Positions 44,452 to 53,756 of a stretch of DNA of 64,000 bases are shown piece after piece; position 1 is the stretch's first letter; each line of letters starts with the position of its first letter. The position numbers and the translations under genes were made by a program. Where the stretch lies: NCBI GenBank assembly GCA_024235095.1, contig JACKNC010000001.1, forward strand, positions 2,546,501-2,610,500, in the 5' to 3' direction. The stretch comes from Gammaproteobacteria bacterium (GTDB taxonomy: Bacteria; Pseudomonadota; Gammaproteobacteria; Competibacterales; Competibacteraceae). Under the pieces are notes generated by a model, which had not been told where the DNA came from, made no database searches, and saw nothing but the letters and a program-made list of their open reading frames with translations.

Positions 44452-46071
44452 TTAAATCTCCGCCGCGCGGCCACGTTGCGGGAACAGTCCGCGCGGGCGT
44501 TTCTGGATAAACAGGATCAGGAAGATCAGCACCAGAATCTTGGCCAACACTGCGCCAGACCAGGGTTCCAGCAGTTTGTTGGCGACGCCCAGCGACAGTC
44601 CCGCCACCATCGTGCCCCACAGGTTACCGACTCCGCCGAACACTACCACCATAAACGAATCCACAATGTAGTTCTGCCCCAAATTAGGACCGACATTGGT
44701 CAATTGCGACAGGGCGACCCCGGCGACTCCGGCAATGCCGCTGCCCAGCCCGAAGGTCAACGCATCCACCCGCGCCGAACGGACACCCATGGCCCGCGCC
44801 ATCGCCCGGTTTTGCGCCACCGCCCGGACTTCCAGACCCAGCCGGGTGCGTTGCAGCGCCAGCCAGAGCAAGGTGAATACCGCGATGCAAAAGCCGACGA
44901 TCACCAGCCGGTTCAGGGTGACTTCCAGCGGGCCGAGCAAAATCGTGCCGCTCATCCAGTCCGGGGTTGCCACCGAACGGTTTAACGGCGAGAAAATCGA
45001 GCGCACCGCCTGTTGCAGAATCAGGCTGATGCCAAAGGTAGCCAGCAGAGTTTCCAAGGGCCGACCATAGAGAAAGCGAATCACGCCGCGTTCAATGGCG
45101 ATGCCGACCAGGGCGGCGACCAGGAACGCTAATGGTACGGCGACTGGCAATGACCAGTTGACCGGCAGCCACTGCTGGGTCAGCCAGGTGGTGTAGGCGC
45201 CGATCATCATTAATTCGCCATGCGCCATATTAATCACACCCATGACCCCGAAGGTGACGGCCAAGCCAATCGCCGCCAGAATCAGCACCGAACCCAGTGA
45301 CAGACCGAAGAACAAGGTTTCCGCCCAGCCCAACAGTTGCAGACGAAATTCGGTTTTGGCCAGTGCAGCTTTGGCTGCCTCGCGCACGGTGAGGTCGCTG
45401 TCTTCGGCAGCCACCCGCAGCAACGGGCCGCGAATCTCCGCTTGTGTCCAGCCGCCCAGCGCCTTGGCGGCGGGCGCACGCACGGCGGCATCGGGACTGG
45501 CTAGATCAACCAGCGCCAGCGCCGCTGTCAATAATTCCTGAATTTTCTTGTCCGGTTCTACTTCCAGCCGCGCCTTTAATCGAGGGACGCCCGCAGGTTT
45601 CGGACTGCGCAGAAAGGCTTCGATCGCCGCACGACGCTGTTGGGGATCAGCGCTGGACAACCCCAGGCTGGCCAGTTGATTTTCGATCAGCGCCCGCAAT
45701 CGGTTATTAGCGATAATGCGCTCCAAATCGCGCTTGGTGACGGTTCCCAAGGCTTCGCCGGTCACCGCCGCTTCGATGGGAACCTCCTCCGCCTCGTCAC
45801 TCAGGCTGATGACCACCTGGTTACTCTCTTCCTGGTAATACAGGTTCCCAGTCGCCAAGGCATTTAAAATCGTGGCGATCCGGGGATGATCCATGCCTAC
45901 CAGTGTTTCCACTAGCGTCGCTTTTTCCGAAAAACTGGCTTCGCGCAGTTGTGCAAGAACGGCGCGTAATGCTTCGTCATCGGCGGCCTGGACGGACAGT
46001 GGCGCGAACAGCGTCAACAGCACCAAGGCAAGGCCGGTCAACCCGGCGCGGAAGGACGTGCGGGACCCCAT
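44452..46071 (-). CDS. urtB: Urea ABC transporter permease UrtB with N-terminal periplasmic-type domain
   Basis: A 539-residue LivH-type permease. A signal-like hydrophobic start precedes an N-terminal helical domain (about 30-240) with HEAT-like pieces (AIEAFLRSPKPAGVPRLKARL, SPDAAVRAPAAKALGGW, LTVREAAKAALA) that is common in UrtB. The permease part runs from about 250 (GSVLILAAIGLAVTFGVMGVINMAHGE) to VFGGVGNLWGTMVAGLSLG. Length is normal for the extended UrtB type. A 38-base G/C-rich dispersed repeat sits in the 98-base gap between urtA and urtB. Confidence 0.95.
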   Translation of the reverse strand: MGSRTSFRAGLTGLALVLLTLFAPLSVQAADDEALRAVLAQLREASFSEKATLVETLVGMDHPRIATILNALATGNLYYQEESNQVVISLSDEAEEVPIEAAVTGEALGTVTKRDLERIIANNRLRALIENQLASLGLSSADPQQRRAAIEAFLRSPKPAGVPRLKARLEVEPDKKIQELLTAALALVDLASPDAAVRAPAAKALGGWTQAEIRGPLLRVAAEDSDLTVREAAKAALAKTEFRLQLLGWAETLFFGLSLGSVLILAAIGLAVTFGVMGVINMAHGELMMIGAYTTWLTQQWLPVNWSLPVAVPLAFLVAALVGIAIERGVIRFLYGRPLETLLATFGISLILQQAVRSIFSPLNRSVATPDWMSGTILLGPLEVTLNRLVIVGFCIAVFTLLWLALQRTRLGLEVRAVAQNRAMARAMGVRSARVDALTFGLGSGIAGVAGVALSQLTNVGPNLGQNYIVDSFMVVVFGGVGNLWGTMVAGLSLGVANKLLEPWSGAVLAKILVLIFLILFIQKRPRGLFPQRGRAAEI

Positions 46072-46120
46072 GCGGGATTTTTCTCCTGGGAAGTTGAGGA
46101 AGGATCCCCCACGCTTCTTG

Positions 46121-46158
46121 CTCCCCCTTTAGAATCAAAGGGGGGTCAGGGGGGATTT
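46121..46158. repeat. G/C-rich dispersed repeat in the urtA-urtB gap
   Basis: CTCCCCCTTT, a short AT spacer, AAAGGGGGG, then TCAGGGGGGATTT. The first two parts can pair into a hairpin. The same arrangement recurs at 55764 (reverse orientation), 60567 and 60624. Between urtA and urtB the hairpin could lower expression of the downstream genes relative to the binding protein. Confidence 0.8.
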
Positions 46159-46169
46159 CGCAGCATCGA

Positions 46170-47462
46170 TCAGTAGTTCTGACCAGAGCACTTCTTAGTG
46201 ACGGTGTTGTAGTTGCCACAATGAATTTTGGGATCGGCCCAGTCAGCAATGATGTCCTTGCTGCCCGGCAGGTAATCGGACCAGGCGTCGCCCGGCACCA
46301 GACCCTTGGTCTTCCATACCACATCAAACTGCCCGTCGGCTTGAATTTCGCCGATCAGCACCGGCTTGGTCAGATGGTGATTAGGCAACATTTTGGCGAC
46401 GCCGCCGGTCAGATTGGGGTATTCAATGCCCACCATCGCATCGATGACCTTGTCAGGATCAGTGGATTTCGCCTTTTCCACCGCCTTTACCCACATATTG
46501 AAGCCAATGTAATGGGCTTCCATGGGATCGTTAGTCACGCGCTTCTTGTCCTTGATGAAGGTGTGCCACTGCTTGATGAAGGCGTCGTTGGCCTTGTCCT
46601 TGACGCTCATGAAGTAGTTCCATGCGGCCAGGTGACCAACCAGCGGTTTGGTGTCGATACCGGACAATTCTTCCTCGCCCACCGAAAAGGCAACGACCGG
46701 AATATCGGTTGCAGAGATGCCTTGGTTACCCAGTTCCTTGTAGAATGGCACGTTGGCGTCGCCGTTGATGGTGGAGACCACCGCGGTCTTCTTGCCCGCT
46801 GAACCGAATTTCTTGATATCGGCGACGATGGACTGCCAGTCGGAATGACCGAAAGGCGTGTAGTTAATCATAATGTCCTCGTCCTTGACGCCTTTAGCTT
46901 TTAGATAGGCTTCCAGAATCTTGTTGGTGGTGCGGGGATAAACATAGTCCGTGCCTGCTAGCACCCAACGCTCTATCCCGAGATCGTTCATCAGATAGTC
47001 CACCGCCGGAATCGCCTGCTGGTTCGGTGCAGCGCCGGTGTAGAACACGTTGCGAGAGGATTCCTCGCCCTCGTATTGCACGGGATAGAACAGAATACCG
47101 TTTAGCTCCTCAAAGACTGGCAGCACGGATTTGCGCGAGACCGAAGTCCAGCAACCGAACACGACATCGACCTTGTCTTTTTGCAACAACTCGCGCGCTT
47201 TTTCGGCGAACAACGGCCAATTCGAGGCGGGGTCAACGACCACGGCTTCCAGCTTCTTGCCGAGTAGGCCGCCCTTCTTGTTCTGCTCATCAATGAGCAT
47301 TAGCACCGTATCCTTGAGCGTCGTTTCACTGATGGCCATGGTGCCGGACAAGGAATGGAGAACGCCCACCTTGATGGTGTCGGCGGCCTGCGCCAGAGTA
47401 GCGCCTACTGTCAGCGCGCCGGCCAGCAGCCAGGAGAGGGTTTTCAGCATGGTCTTTGTCAT
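46170..47462 (-). CDS. urtA: Urea ABC transporter substrate-binding protein UrtA
   Basis: A 430-residue periplasmic urea-binding protein. A Sec signal peptide (MTKTMLKTLSWLLAGALTVG, cleavage near AQAAD) precedes KVGVLHSLSGTMAISE, FGCWTSVSRKSVLPVFEE, FYTGAAPNQQAIPAVDYL and NDPMEAHYIGFNMW, all typical UrtA/FmdD-like sequence. The frame extends 18 codons upstream, but AGGG 7 bases before ATG 47462 marks the start. First gene of urtABCDE; no urease genes are within the window. Confidence 0.95.
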   Translation of the reverse strand: MTKTMLKTLSWLLAGALTVGATLAQAADTIKVGVLHSLSGTMAISETTLKDTVLMLIDEQNKKGGLLGKKLEAVVVDPASNWPLFAEKARELLQKDKVDVVFGCWTSVSRKSVLPVFEELNGILFYPVQYEGEESSRNVFYTGAAPNQQAIPAVDYLMNDLGIERWVLAGTDYVYPRTTNKILEAYLKAKGVKDEDIMINYTPFGHSDWQSIVADIKKFGSAGKKTAVVSTINGDANVPFYKELGNQGISATDIPVVAFSVGEEELSGIDTKPLVGHLAAWNYFMSVKDKANDAFIKQWHTFIKDKKRVTNDPMEAHYIGFNMWVKAVEKAKSTDPDKVIDAMVGIEYPNLTGGVAKMLPNHHLTKPVLIGEIQADGQFDVVWKTKGLVPGDAWSDYLPGSKDIIADWADPKIHCGNYNTVTKKCSGQNY

Positions 47463-47790
47463 ATTAAGCCCTTGATGGATGTTATGGTTGGGAGTCCGCC
47501 GGAAAGCGAACTGCAAGGGCGTGTATCAAAGACCATGCCATCAGGATAATGCTGATATTTGCTGGTCAGTTGGCGGATTCTAATGGTCGGATGAAGGCGG
47601 CGGGAGCGCCAAATGAGGGCATTGCGCCGTAAAATGGTGCAAAACCAGGTGCTGATCCTGGTGCGAGGCGCGAAAAGAGGGCGCTGTATGGGATTTCTCT
47701 TTGCAGCGTGTGGGCGCGGAACACATTTGGATGGAGACTCGATGCAAGACTCCGCAATGTTTCAAAATGAAATAGACAAATAATGATTAT
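47463..47790 (-). promoter_or_regulatory. urtA upstream region with GGTGC boxes and a sigma54-like site
   Basis: No gene is convincing here. On the plus strand GGTGC occurs at 47636, 47648 and 47660, exactly 12 bases apart, and ACCAGG-TGCTGAT-CCTGGT (47644-47662) is a dyad. GGTGC is also the NtrC half-site sequence, but here the copies are direct. On the minus strand TGGCATG-GTCT-TTGAT (47525-47539) resembles a sigma54 promoter with a wrong base in the -12 GC. Nitrogen control is a suggestion only. Confidence 0.4.
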
Positions 47791-48945
47791 TTAAGGGGGT
47801 TGTCCATGAATAGCCTTGCTATTACAAGGCGCAGACTGTTCTTGTTGCGCACAATCAAAACCGGCATGACCTACCGGCTTCCCTTCCCGATCAGTGGCCC
47901 ACACCTCCACCGCTACTTCAAGCGGCAGGATAGCACGGGCTTGATTGCGGGCCATGATACAAATGCGTTCGCCCAGCGGCAATCCAGCGGAATGCGCCAA
48001 AGTCAGCGCTCGTTGGCTCGTGTTAGCAGTTCGTATCGCTTCCTGTAATCGGGAATCCGCTCCCAGCGCCGCTGCCTCCACAGCCAGCAAGGACAAGTCG
48101 ATGCTGGAGTGATAGCTGTGTAGATCCAGATGCCCTGCCGCCAGCTTGCTGATCTTGCCAAAGCCACCCACCAGGCTAAGGCGGGAGATCGGCGTTCGCC
48201 GCAGATGCTTCAACACCGCCCCGGCAAAGTCGCCCATTTCGATCAACGCGATGTCCGGTAAGCCATAATATTGACGAATGGTCTGCTCGCTGGTAGCCCC
48301 AGTGCAGGCGGCGATGTGGGTAAGGCCGTTGGCGCGGGCGACCTCAATGGCTTGTTGAATCGAAGCAATGTAGGCGGAACAGGAGAATGGCCGGACGATG
48401 CCGGTCGTACCCAAAATGGAGAGTCCCCCGACAACGCCAAGCCGGGGATTAAGAGTTTTCCGCGCCAGTTCCTCGCCATGCTCCACGCCAATCGTCACGG
48501 CAAAGCCGCCGTGATAACCCTGTTCAGCCGCTAAACAAGTCAAATGATCGGTGATCATCCGGCGCGGTGTAGGATTAATAGCCGGTTCGCCGACCGGGAT
48601 GGGTAAACCCGGCAGGGTCACGGTCCCAACGCCCGGTCCCGCATAGAACTTCACGCCTGCTTGCTCATGCAACGTAACCTGAGCAGAGATCAAGGCGCCA
48701 TGCGTGATATCGGGATCATCGCCGGCATCTTTAATCACCGCCGCCTCGGCACTTTGGGGAGTCAGCCGGCAATATTCCAATGAAAACTGCGCCCGTTGAC
48801 CGCGCGGCAGAGTAATTTCTATTTGATCAAGGTCGATGCCGGTCAATAGTCGACAGGCTGCCGCCAAGCTGGCCGCAGTTGCACAAGCCCCGGTGGTGTA
48901 ACCGTAGCGGAGAGGATGAGGCGTTTCAGGAGTTTCGGGACGCAT
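47791..48945 (-). CDS. cbiD: CbiD, cobalt-precorrin-5B C1-methyltransferase
   Basis: A 384-residue SAM-dependent enzyme of the oxygen-independent B12 pathway that methylates C1 of the corrin ring. Seen: LRYGYTTGACATAASLAA, AAVIKDAGDDPDITHG, GPGVGTVTLPGLPIPVGEPAINPTPR, GILGTTGIVRPFS-like (SILGTTGIVRPFSCSAY) and KLAAGHLDLHSYHSSIDL. Length suits the family. It is divergent from cbiA, the other corrin gene here; the remaining cbi/cob genes lie elsewhere. No cobalamin riboswitch is recognisable in the 82-base gap. Confidence 0.94.
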   Translation of the reverse strand: MRPETPETPHPLRYGYTTGACATAASLAAACRLLTGIDLDQIEITLPRGQRAQFSLEYCRLTPQSAEAAVIKDAGDDPDITHGALISAQVTLHEQAGVKFYAGPGVGTVTLPGLPIPVGEPAINPTPRRMITDHLTCLAAEQGYHGGFAVTIGVEHGEELARKTLNPRLGVVGGLSILGTTGIVRPFSCSAYIASIQQAIEVARANGLTHIAACTGATSEQTIRQYYGLPDIALIEMGDFAGAVLKHLRRTPISRLSLVGGFGKISKLAAGHLDLHSYHSSIDLSLLAVEAAALGADSRLQEAIRTANTSQRALTLAHSAGLPLGERICIMARNQARAILPLEVAVEVWATDREGKPVGHAGFDCAQQEQSAPCNSKAIHGQPP

Positions 48946-48950
48946 GATGC

Positions 48951-49013
48951 AAGGTTAAAGGCAAAAGAAGCAAGGTGAAAGATGAAAGACTATAATCTTT
49001 AGCCTCTAACCTT
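48951..49013. repeat. Inverted repeat between cbiD and cbiA
   Basis: AAGGTTAAAGGC (48951-48962) and GCCTCTAACCTT (49002-49013) are complementary at 11 of 12 positions, with AAAGA...TCTTT nested inside. It occupies most of the gap between divergent genes, so it could be a dispersed repeat or part of their shared control region. Confidence 0.4.
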
Positions 49014-49027
49014 TCACTTGTCTTCTC

Positions 49028-50320
49028 ATGATCTCTGCAACCTGTCCCGCCCTGCTGCTGAGCGCCTCGGCCTCCGGTCAGGGCAAAACCACCGTGACCG
49101 CAGGTCTGGCGCGTTACCATCGCGACCAAGGCCGCACCGTGCGCGTGTTCAAAACCGGCCCGGATTTTCTCGACCCGATGATTCTGGAACGGGCTTCCGG
49201 TCAACCGGTCTATCAGCTCGATTTGTGGATGACCGGCGAGCGCGACTGCAAGGCGCTACTCTACCAGGCCGCGCAGGAAGCCGATTTGATCCTGATCGAA
49301 GGCGTGATGGGGCTGTTCGACGGCACGCCTTCCAGCGCCGACCTGGCTGAATTGTTCGGCGTTCCCGTCCTGGCGCTGATCAACGCTCACGCCATGGCGC
49401 AAACCTTTGGCGCGGTCGCTCACGGCTTGGCGCATTACCGTCCGAGCCTACCGTTCGCTGGGGTGCTGGCTAATCGCGTTGCGGGGCCGGGCCATGCCGA
49501 GCTGCTGGCGGAAAGCCTGCCGCCTGAAACCCATTATTATGGCGGGTTGCCGCGCGATGACGAAATCACCCTGCCAGACCGGCATCTGGGTCTGGTGCAG
49601 GCGGCGGAAATTGCGGATCTGGAAACCCGTTTGAATGCCGTTGCCGCACTGATCGCCGAAACCGGCCTGGCTGAATTGCCGCCGCCGGTGGCCTTCCCCG
49701 CTATGCACAGAGAACCGCCGCCGCCCCTGCTGAAAGGCGTGCGGATCGGCATTGCCCGCGACATGGCGTTTGCTTTTCTCTACCCGGCTAATCTGGACAC
49801 GCTGCGGGCGCTGGGGGCGGAACTGGCCTTCTTTTCGCCACTGGCCGATGCTGATCTGCCAGAGGTCGATGCGATCTATCTACCTGGCGGCTACCCGGAG
49901 CTACATCTGGATACGCTGGCCAGCAACGAACCGATGCGGGCGGCCTTGCGCCAGCATCACGCCTCTAGCAAACCGATTTATGCCGAATGCGGCGGCCTGC
50001 TCTACACCCTGGAGTCGTTGACGGATAAAGAGGGCTACCGCGCATCCATGCTAGGTTTACTGCCTGGTCAGGCGGTGATGCAACCTAAACTGGCGGGATT
50101 GGGGATGCAGTCCGTGCAATTACCGGAAGGGGAACTGCGCGGCCATACTTTCCATCACTCCAAATTGGAAACGCCGTTGACGCCGCTCACACAGGGGCGC
50201 CGCCAGCGAAATGGCCAGCCGGGTGAGGCGGTCTATCGGGTGGGACGGTTGACCGCATCGTACCTGCACCTTTACTTTGCCAGTCATCCGGAAGCAGCGG
50301 CTCATTTGTTTCTGCCCTGA
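49028..50320 (+). CDS. cbiA: Cobyrinate a,c-diamide synthase CbiA
   Basis: A 430-residue ATP- and glutamine-dependent amidase that converts cob(II)yrinate (or hydrogenobyrinate in the CobB form) to the a,c-diamide. Walker A SASGQGKTTVTAGLA, LIEGVMGLFDG, and a C-terminal class I glutaminase with the nucleophile Cys in YAECGGLLYT and the late HLYFASHPEA His. Pairing with cbiD favours the anaerobic-route name. Its stop abuts the convergent EF-G-like gene's stop with no base between. Confidence 0.93.
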   Translation: MISATCPALLLSASASGQGKTTVTAGLARYHRDQGRTVRVFKTGPDFLDPMILERASGQPVYQLDLWMTGERDCKALLYQAAQEADLILIEGVMGLFDGTPSSADLAELFGVPVLALINAHAMAQTFGAVAHGLAHYRPSLPFAGVLANRVAGPGHAELLAESLPPETHYYGGLPRDDEITLPDRHLGLVQAAEIADLETRLNAVAALIAETGLAELPPPVAFPAMHREPPPPLLKGVRIGIARDMAFAFLYPANLDTLRALGAELAFFSPLADADLPEVDAIYLPGGYPELHLDTLASNEPMRAALRQHHASSKPIYAECGGLLYTLESLTDKEGYRASMLGLLPGQAVMQPKLAGLGMQSVQLPEGELRGHTFHHSKLETPLTPLTQGRRQRNGQPGEAVYRVGRLTASYLHLYFASHPEAAAHLFLP

Positions 50321-52378
50321 TCAAGCCACGTCAAACCGCTCAAAAGTCATGGTGAACTGACCGCGACCGTGAGTCATGCCGCGCAGATCGGTGATATAGC
50401 CGAGCAACCGGTCCAGCGCGCAATCGCAATGGATAATGGTCATCTCCCCCAGACTGGTGGTGTCCCGAATGACCGCCCGGCGGGATTGCAAATCGCCCAT
50501 GACCGTCCCTACATCGCTTTCCGGAACCACCACCTCGGTGGCCATGATGGGCCGCAGCACTAACCCGCCTGCTCGAATCAATGCTTTTCGCACCGCCTCC
50601 GCGACGGCAATGCGCATCGCTTGCGGGCTGGAGAGCGCGCCAAACAGCTCCACATCCAGCACTCGCACCGCCAAATCCTGCAAGGTCGCTCCCGTCGTCG
50701 GCCCATTGATTACTGCATCCTCGACGCCGCCAGAAATTGCCTCCTGCTGCGGCGGACTGAGTTGGGCGCCCTCCGGTCGCACGACCGGTTCAACGCTCAC
50801 CGTCAAACCCGCTCCGCGCGGCAAGGGCGCGACTGCGACCCGCGCCCAGGCTTTCATTTCCAGCTTTTTGCCATCCGGCTGTTCAATCACCCGATGAAAC
50901 AGGTTGTCGGCTTCGGTGGTGTGTTCAATGGTTTCACGGGTCACTACATCGGGATTGCCGACGCGAATGTTGACATTGAACTCGCGGCGCAAGCGCTCGC
51001 CAGCGATCTGCAAATGCAACTCACCCATGCCGCGCAATACCCGCTGCCCCGTTTCCTGGTCGTCTTCGATGCGCAGGGTGGGGTCTTCCTGTTGCAGCTT
51101 GTCCAGCGCCTCCAGCAACTTTTGTTCATCGGCGCTGGATTGCGGTTCAATCGCCAAGCCCAGCACCGGTTCGCGTGCTTCGATGCGCTCCAGCCACAGC
51201 GGATGGCTTGGCGCGCATAAAGTATCGCCCGTCGTCGCCCAGCGCAGGCCGGCAATCAACACGATCTGCCCGGCGGTAGCCTGATCCAGCCGGGTCTTGT
51301 GATTGGCGTCCACCTCGAACAGCCGCGCCGCGCGCTCGTGACGCACCGTTCCCCCCGGACCGGGAATCGCTACTTCATCGCCCGGTTTCAGCGCTCCGCG
51401 ATAGAGTCGGGCAAAGACGTGGCGACGACCTTCCCACATCTGTACCTTGAAGGCCAGCGCCGTCAGCGGTCCATCAGTGGTCATTGCAATCCACTCCTCA
51501 CCGCCATCCGGTCGATGGGCCAGACTGGGTGGGCGTTCGGTTGGGGTCGGCAATAGTCGCAGCACGCTATCCATGACCGGCTGCACCCCCTGATTGCGCA
51601 AAGCGCTACCGGCGAAGCAGGGAAACGCCTTGCCGGCCAAGGTCGCCAACCGCAGCGCCCCCCAAACCGCTTCCGGTTCCGGTTCCTGTTCGGTTAGCAC
51701 CAATTCAGCCAAGGCTTCATCCATCTCCGCCGCCGCCAGTAACAGACTTTCCCGCCAGCGCCGCATTTGCTCCCAGGCGGCTTCATCGCAGGGCGTGATG
51801 TCCACCTGCTCTCCACGCTCGCCGGTGAAACGCCACCGTGTTTTATCGATCAGGTGGATGACCGTACCGTCATTATTCGGCGACGGTACGGTCACCGCGA
51901 CCGGTTCCGCATCCAGACGTTCGCGCACCGTGGTTAGCGCCCGGTCAAAATCGGCGCCCGGCCGATCCAGTTTGTTGATGAAAAACAGCGCGGGTAACCC
52001 AAATCGGGCGCGTTGCCGCCAGACGGTTTCGGTTTGCGGTTCGACCCCGCGCACCCCATCCAGCACAATCACGCAGCCATCCAGGACGCGCATTGAGCGC
52101 TCGACCTCGATGGTGAAATCGACATGACCAGGGGTATCGATCAGTTGAATCAGATGCTCCCGCCAGGGCAGGCGGGTCACAGCGGCAGTAATGGTGATCC
52201 CATGCGCTTGTTCCTCGGCCAGGTAATCCATGTGGGCAGCCCCCTCATGGACCTCGCCGATTTTGTGGGAAACGCCGGCGTAATACAGCATGCGCTCGGT
52301 CAGGGTGGTCTTGCCGGCATCCACATGCGCGGCGATGCCGATATTGCGCACTCGCGCAAGGTCTAGAGCGTTGGACAT
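50321..52378 (-). CDS. Elongation factor G-like paralogue lacking the domain IV tip loop
   Basis: A 685-residue translational GTPase. G motifs are intact: AHVDAGKTT, EEQAHGITITAA (switch I), DTPGHVDFTIEVERS, NKLDRPG, and SALRNQG. In domain IV, E. coli EF-G has the loop DGSYHDVDSSEL with His583 needed for translocation; here the same place reads LFGALSSPQAM, about five residues shorter and without the His. It is outside a str operon and sits behind DUF1015, so it is unlikely to be the main EF-G. An EF-G-like protein with another role, such as recycling or stress, is inferred. Confidence 0.9.
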   Translation of the reverse strand: MSNALDLARVRNIGIAAHVDAGKTTLTERMLYYAGVSHKIGEVHEGAAHMDYLAEEQAHGITITAAVTRLPWREHLIQLIDTPGHVDFTIEVERSMRVLDGCVIVLDGVRGVEPQTETVWRQRARFGLPALFFINKLDRPGADFDRALTTVRERLDAEPVAVTVPSPNNDGTVIHLIDKTRWRFTGERGEQVDITPCDEAAWEQMRRWRESLLLAAAEMDEALAELVLTEQEPEPEAVWGALRLATLAGKAFPCFAGSALRNQGVQPVMDSVLRLLPTPTERPPSLAHRPDGGEEWIAMTTDGPLTALAFKVQMWEGRRHVFARLYRGALKPGDEVAIPGPGGTVRHERAARLFEVDANHKTRLDQATAGQIVLIAGLRWATTGDTLCAPSHPLWLERIEAREPVLGLAIEPQSSADEQKLLEALDKLQQEDPTLRIEDDQETGQRVLRGMGELHLQIAGERLRREFNVNIRVGNPDVVTRETIEHTTEADNLFHRVIEQPDGKKLEMKAWARVAVAPLPRGAGLTVSVEPVVRPEGAQLSPPQQEAISGGVEDAVINGPTTGATLQDLAVRVLDVELFGALSSPQAMRIAVAEAVRKALIRAGGLVLRPIMATEVVVPESDVGTVMGDLQSRRAVIRDTTSLGEMTIIHCDCALDRLLGYITDLRGMTHGRGQFTMTFERFDVA

Positions 52379-52390
52379 GGGAATTCCCGT

Positions 52391-53734
52391 TTAAACAATG
52401 CGCCGGCATTCCAGATAAAACCGCTTCTCATCCGCTTCGCCCATCGAAAAGGTCTTTCTGGGCAGTGCGCCGTCGCGGATCACCGTGCGGAAAAAATCCG
52501 CCTTGGCCAAGGCTGGTAGATAGAAACCCAGGTTGCCGGGTTGCGCGCCCAACTGTTCCAGAGTGTTCTCACCGTGGATGTAGTCAATCCGGGCGTCAGG
52601 CCGATTTTCCAGATATTGATCGAGAACGGTTTGCAAACTGGCCACGGGCAAAGTGAGTCGTGGTCGCTCAATCATCAGAACGCCATGATGATCGTGGCTG
52701 GTGAAAGCCAGGGTATGGCAATCAGGCCGTTGCTCCATGGCTTGCCATGCCTGCCGGGCCGCTTCGCATGAGGGATAATCGATGACCGTCAGCGTCGAAC
52801 CTTGTTTGGCGCAGAACGTCGCCATCGCTCCCAACAGGTGGTCTGGATTAATGTTAAACGCAACGCGATGAATCGCCTCAAACTCCAACCCCTCGTCATG
52901 CAGATTCACCAGTTCCACCAGCGCATGGCGGGCCGGATGATCCATGATGGCTGCCGGATCAGGCGCAGTGCGCTTGAGGTTTTCCCAGATCGTCTTGGCG
53001 GTGGCGAAGGAATGATTACCGTCGCCCATCGCGTACAGCATCACGGGTTCATCCACCACGCCATAGCGGTCATTGAATATCGCTGGATTCGCCAACCGCG
53101 CCAATTGCTCGACGACCCATTGAATCCCCATTGGATGATTCAGCCGCCCACCACGCACCCGACCGCTATCCAGCATCAACGGAACGTCATAGAGCATTTC
53201 CAGTGGTTCGGCGAACAACGGTTCAATAACGCTGCGTTCGGGATCGTCGATCAGCACCATGACATGCGGCAGTTCCAGCGGCGCATGTTCACGCACCCGC
53301 ACGCGCGGCGGCAGACGCTCCAGAATGGTGCCCTCGGTAGGGCGAATCAGGGTCTTGGCGCCGGGAGTGAAGTCGTAATGCTCCAAATCCAAAGCGGCGA
53401 TGAGTCCCCGGCGGGTCCGACCGTGCGCCGTCTCGCGTTCAATCCGCACCATTCCTGGCGCTTGGGGCTCTAACACGCCCTCAGCCAGATAGCGGCGCAT
53501 GGTTTCGTGAATGGCAGCGATACGTTGCGTTTCGTCGGACGCGCCCAGATAAACCTCCGGCAGAATCAACCGTAAGGTCGAAGGCGCTTTGCCAACCAGC
53601 GCTTCGACTTGCGCCCAGTAATCCGGTTGCGAGGTGTATTGATCGCAGGCCACCACCGCCCACTCGGTGAGATCCACACCCGCACGGGGTAGCAGCAACC
53701 TGGGAACCTGGAGACCGATGGGTGTGAAATTCAT
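52391..53734 (-). CDS. DUF1015 (SerK-like) family protein
   Basis: A 447-residue cytoplasmic protein of the DUF1015 family. Seen: VDLTEWAVVACDQYTSQP, GTILERLPPRVRVREHA, HPMGIQWVVEQLARL, YAMGDGNHSFATAK (the conserved GDGNH/DGHH block) and IDYIHGENTLEQLG. Some family members are ADP-dependent serine kinases (SerK), but the activity here is unproven. ATG 53734 has GAGG 8 bases upstream; a Met 7 codons earlier is unlikely. It ends 12 bases before the EF-G-like gene and starts 22 bases after the nitrilase gene. Confidence 0.87.
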   Translation of the reverse strand: MNFTPIGLQVPRLLLPRAGVDLTEWAVVACDQYTSQPDYWAQVEALVGKAPSTLRLILPEVYLGASDETQRIAAIHETMRRYLAEGVLEPQAPGMVRIERETAHGRTRRGLIAALDLEHYDFTPGAKTLIRPTEGTILERLPPRVRVREHAPLELPHVMVLIDDPERSVIEPLFAEPLEMLYDVPLMLDSGRVRGGRLNHPMGIQWVVEQLARLANPAIFNDRYGVVDEPVMLYAMGDGNHSFATAKTIWENLKRTAPDPAAIMDHPARHALVELVNLHDEGLEFEAIHRVAFNINPDHLLGAMATFCAKQGSTLTVIDYPSCEAARQAWQAMEQRPDCHTLAFTSHDHHGVLMIERPRLTLPVASLQTVLDQYLENRPDARIDYIHGENTLEQLGAQPGNLGFYLPALAKADFFRTVIRDGALPRKTFSMGEADEKRFYLECRRIV

Positions 53735-53756
53735 GGATGGAGCCTCTTTAATCAAC

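Noticed and set aside
47566..47757. 63-codon minus-strand frame between urtA and cbiD
   Set aside because: No ribosome site, no homology recognised, and it overlaps the GGTGC repeats, so it is more likely control sequence.
48946..49027. Possible cobalamin riboswitch between cbiD and cbiA
   Set aside because: The gap is only 82 bases and no B12-box-like conserved core is present; only an inverted repeat is seen.
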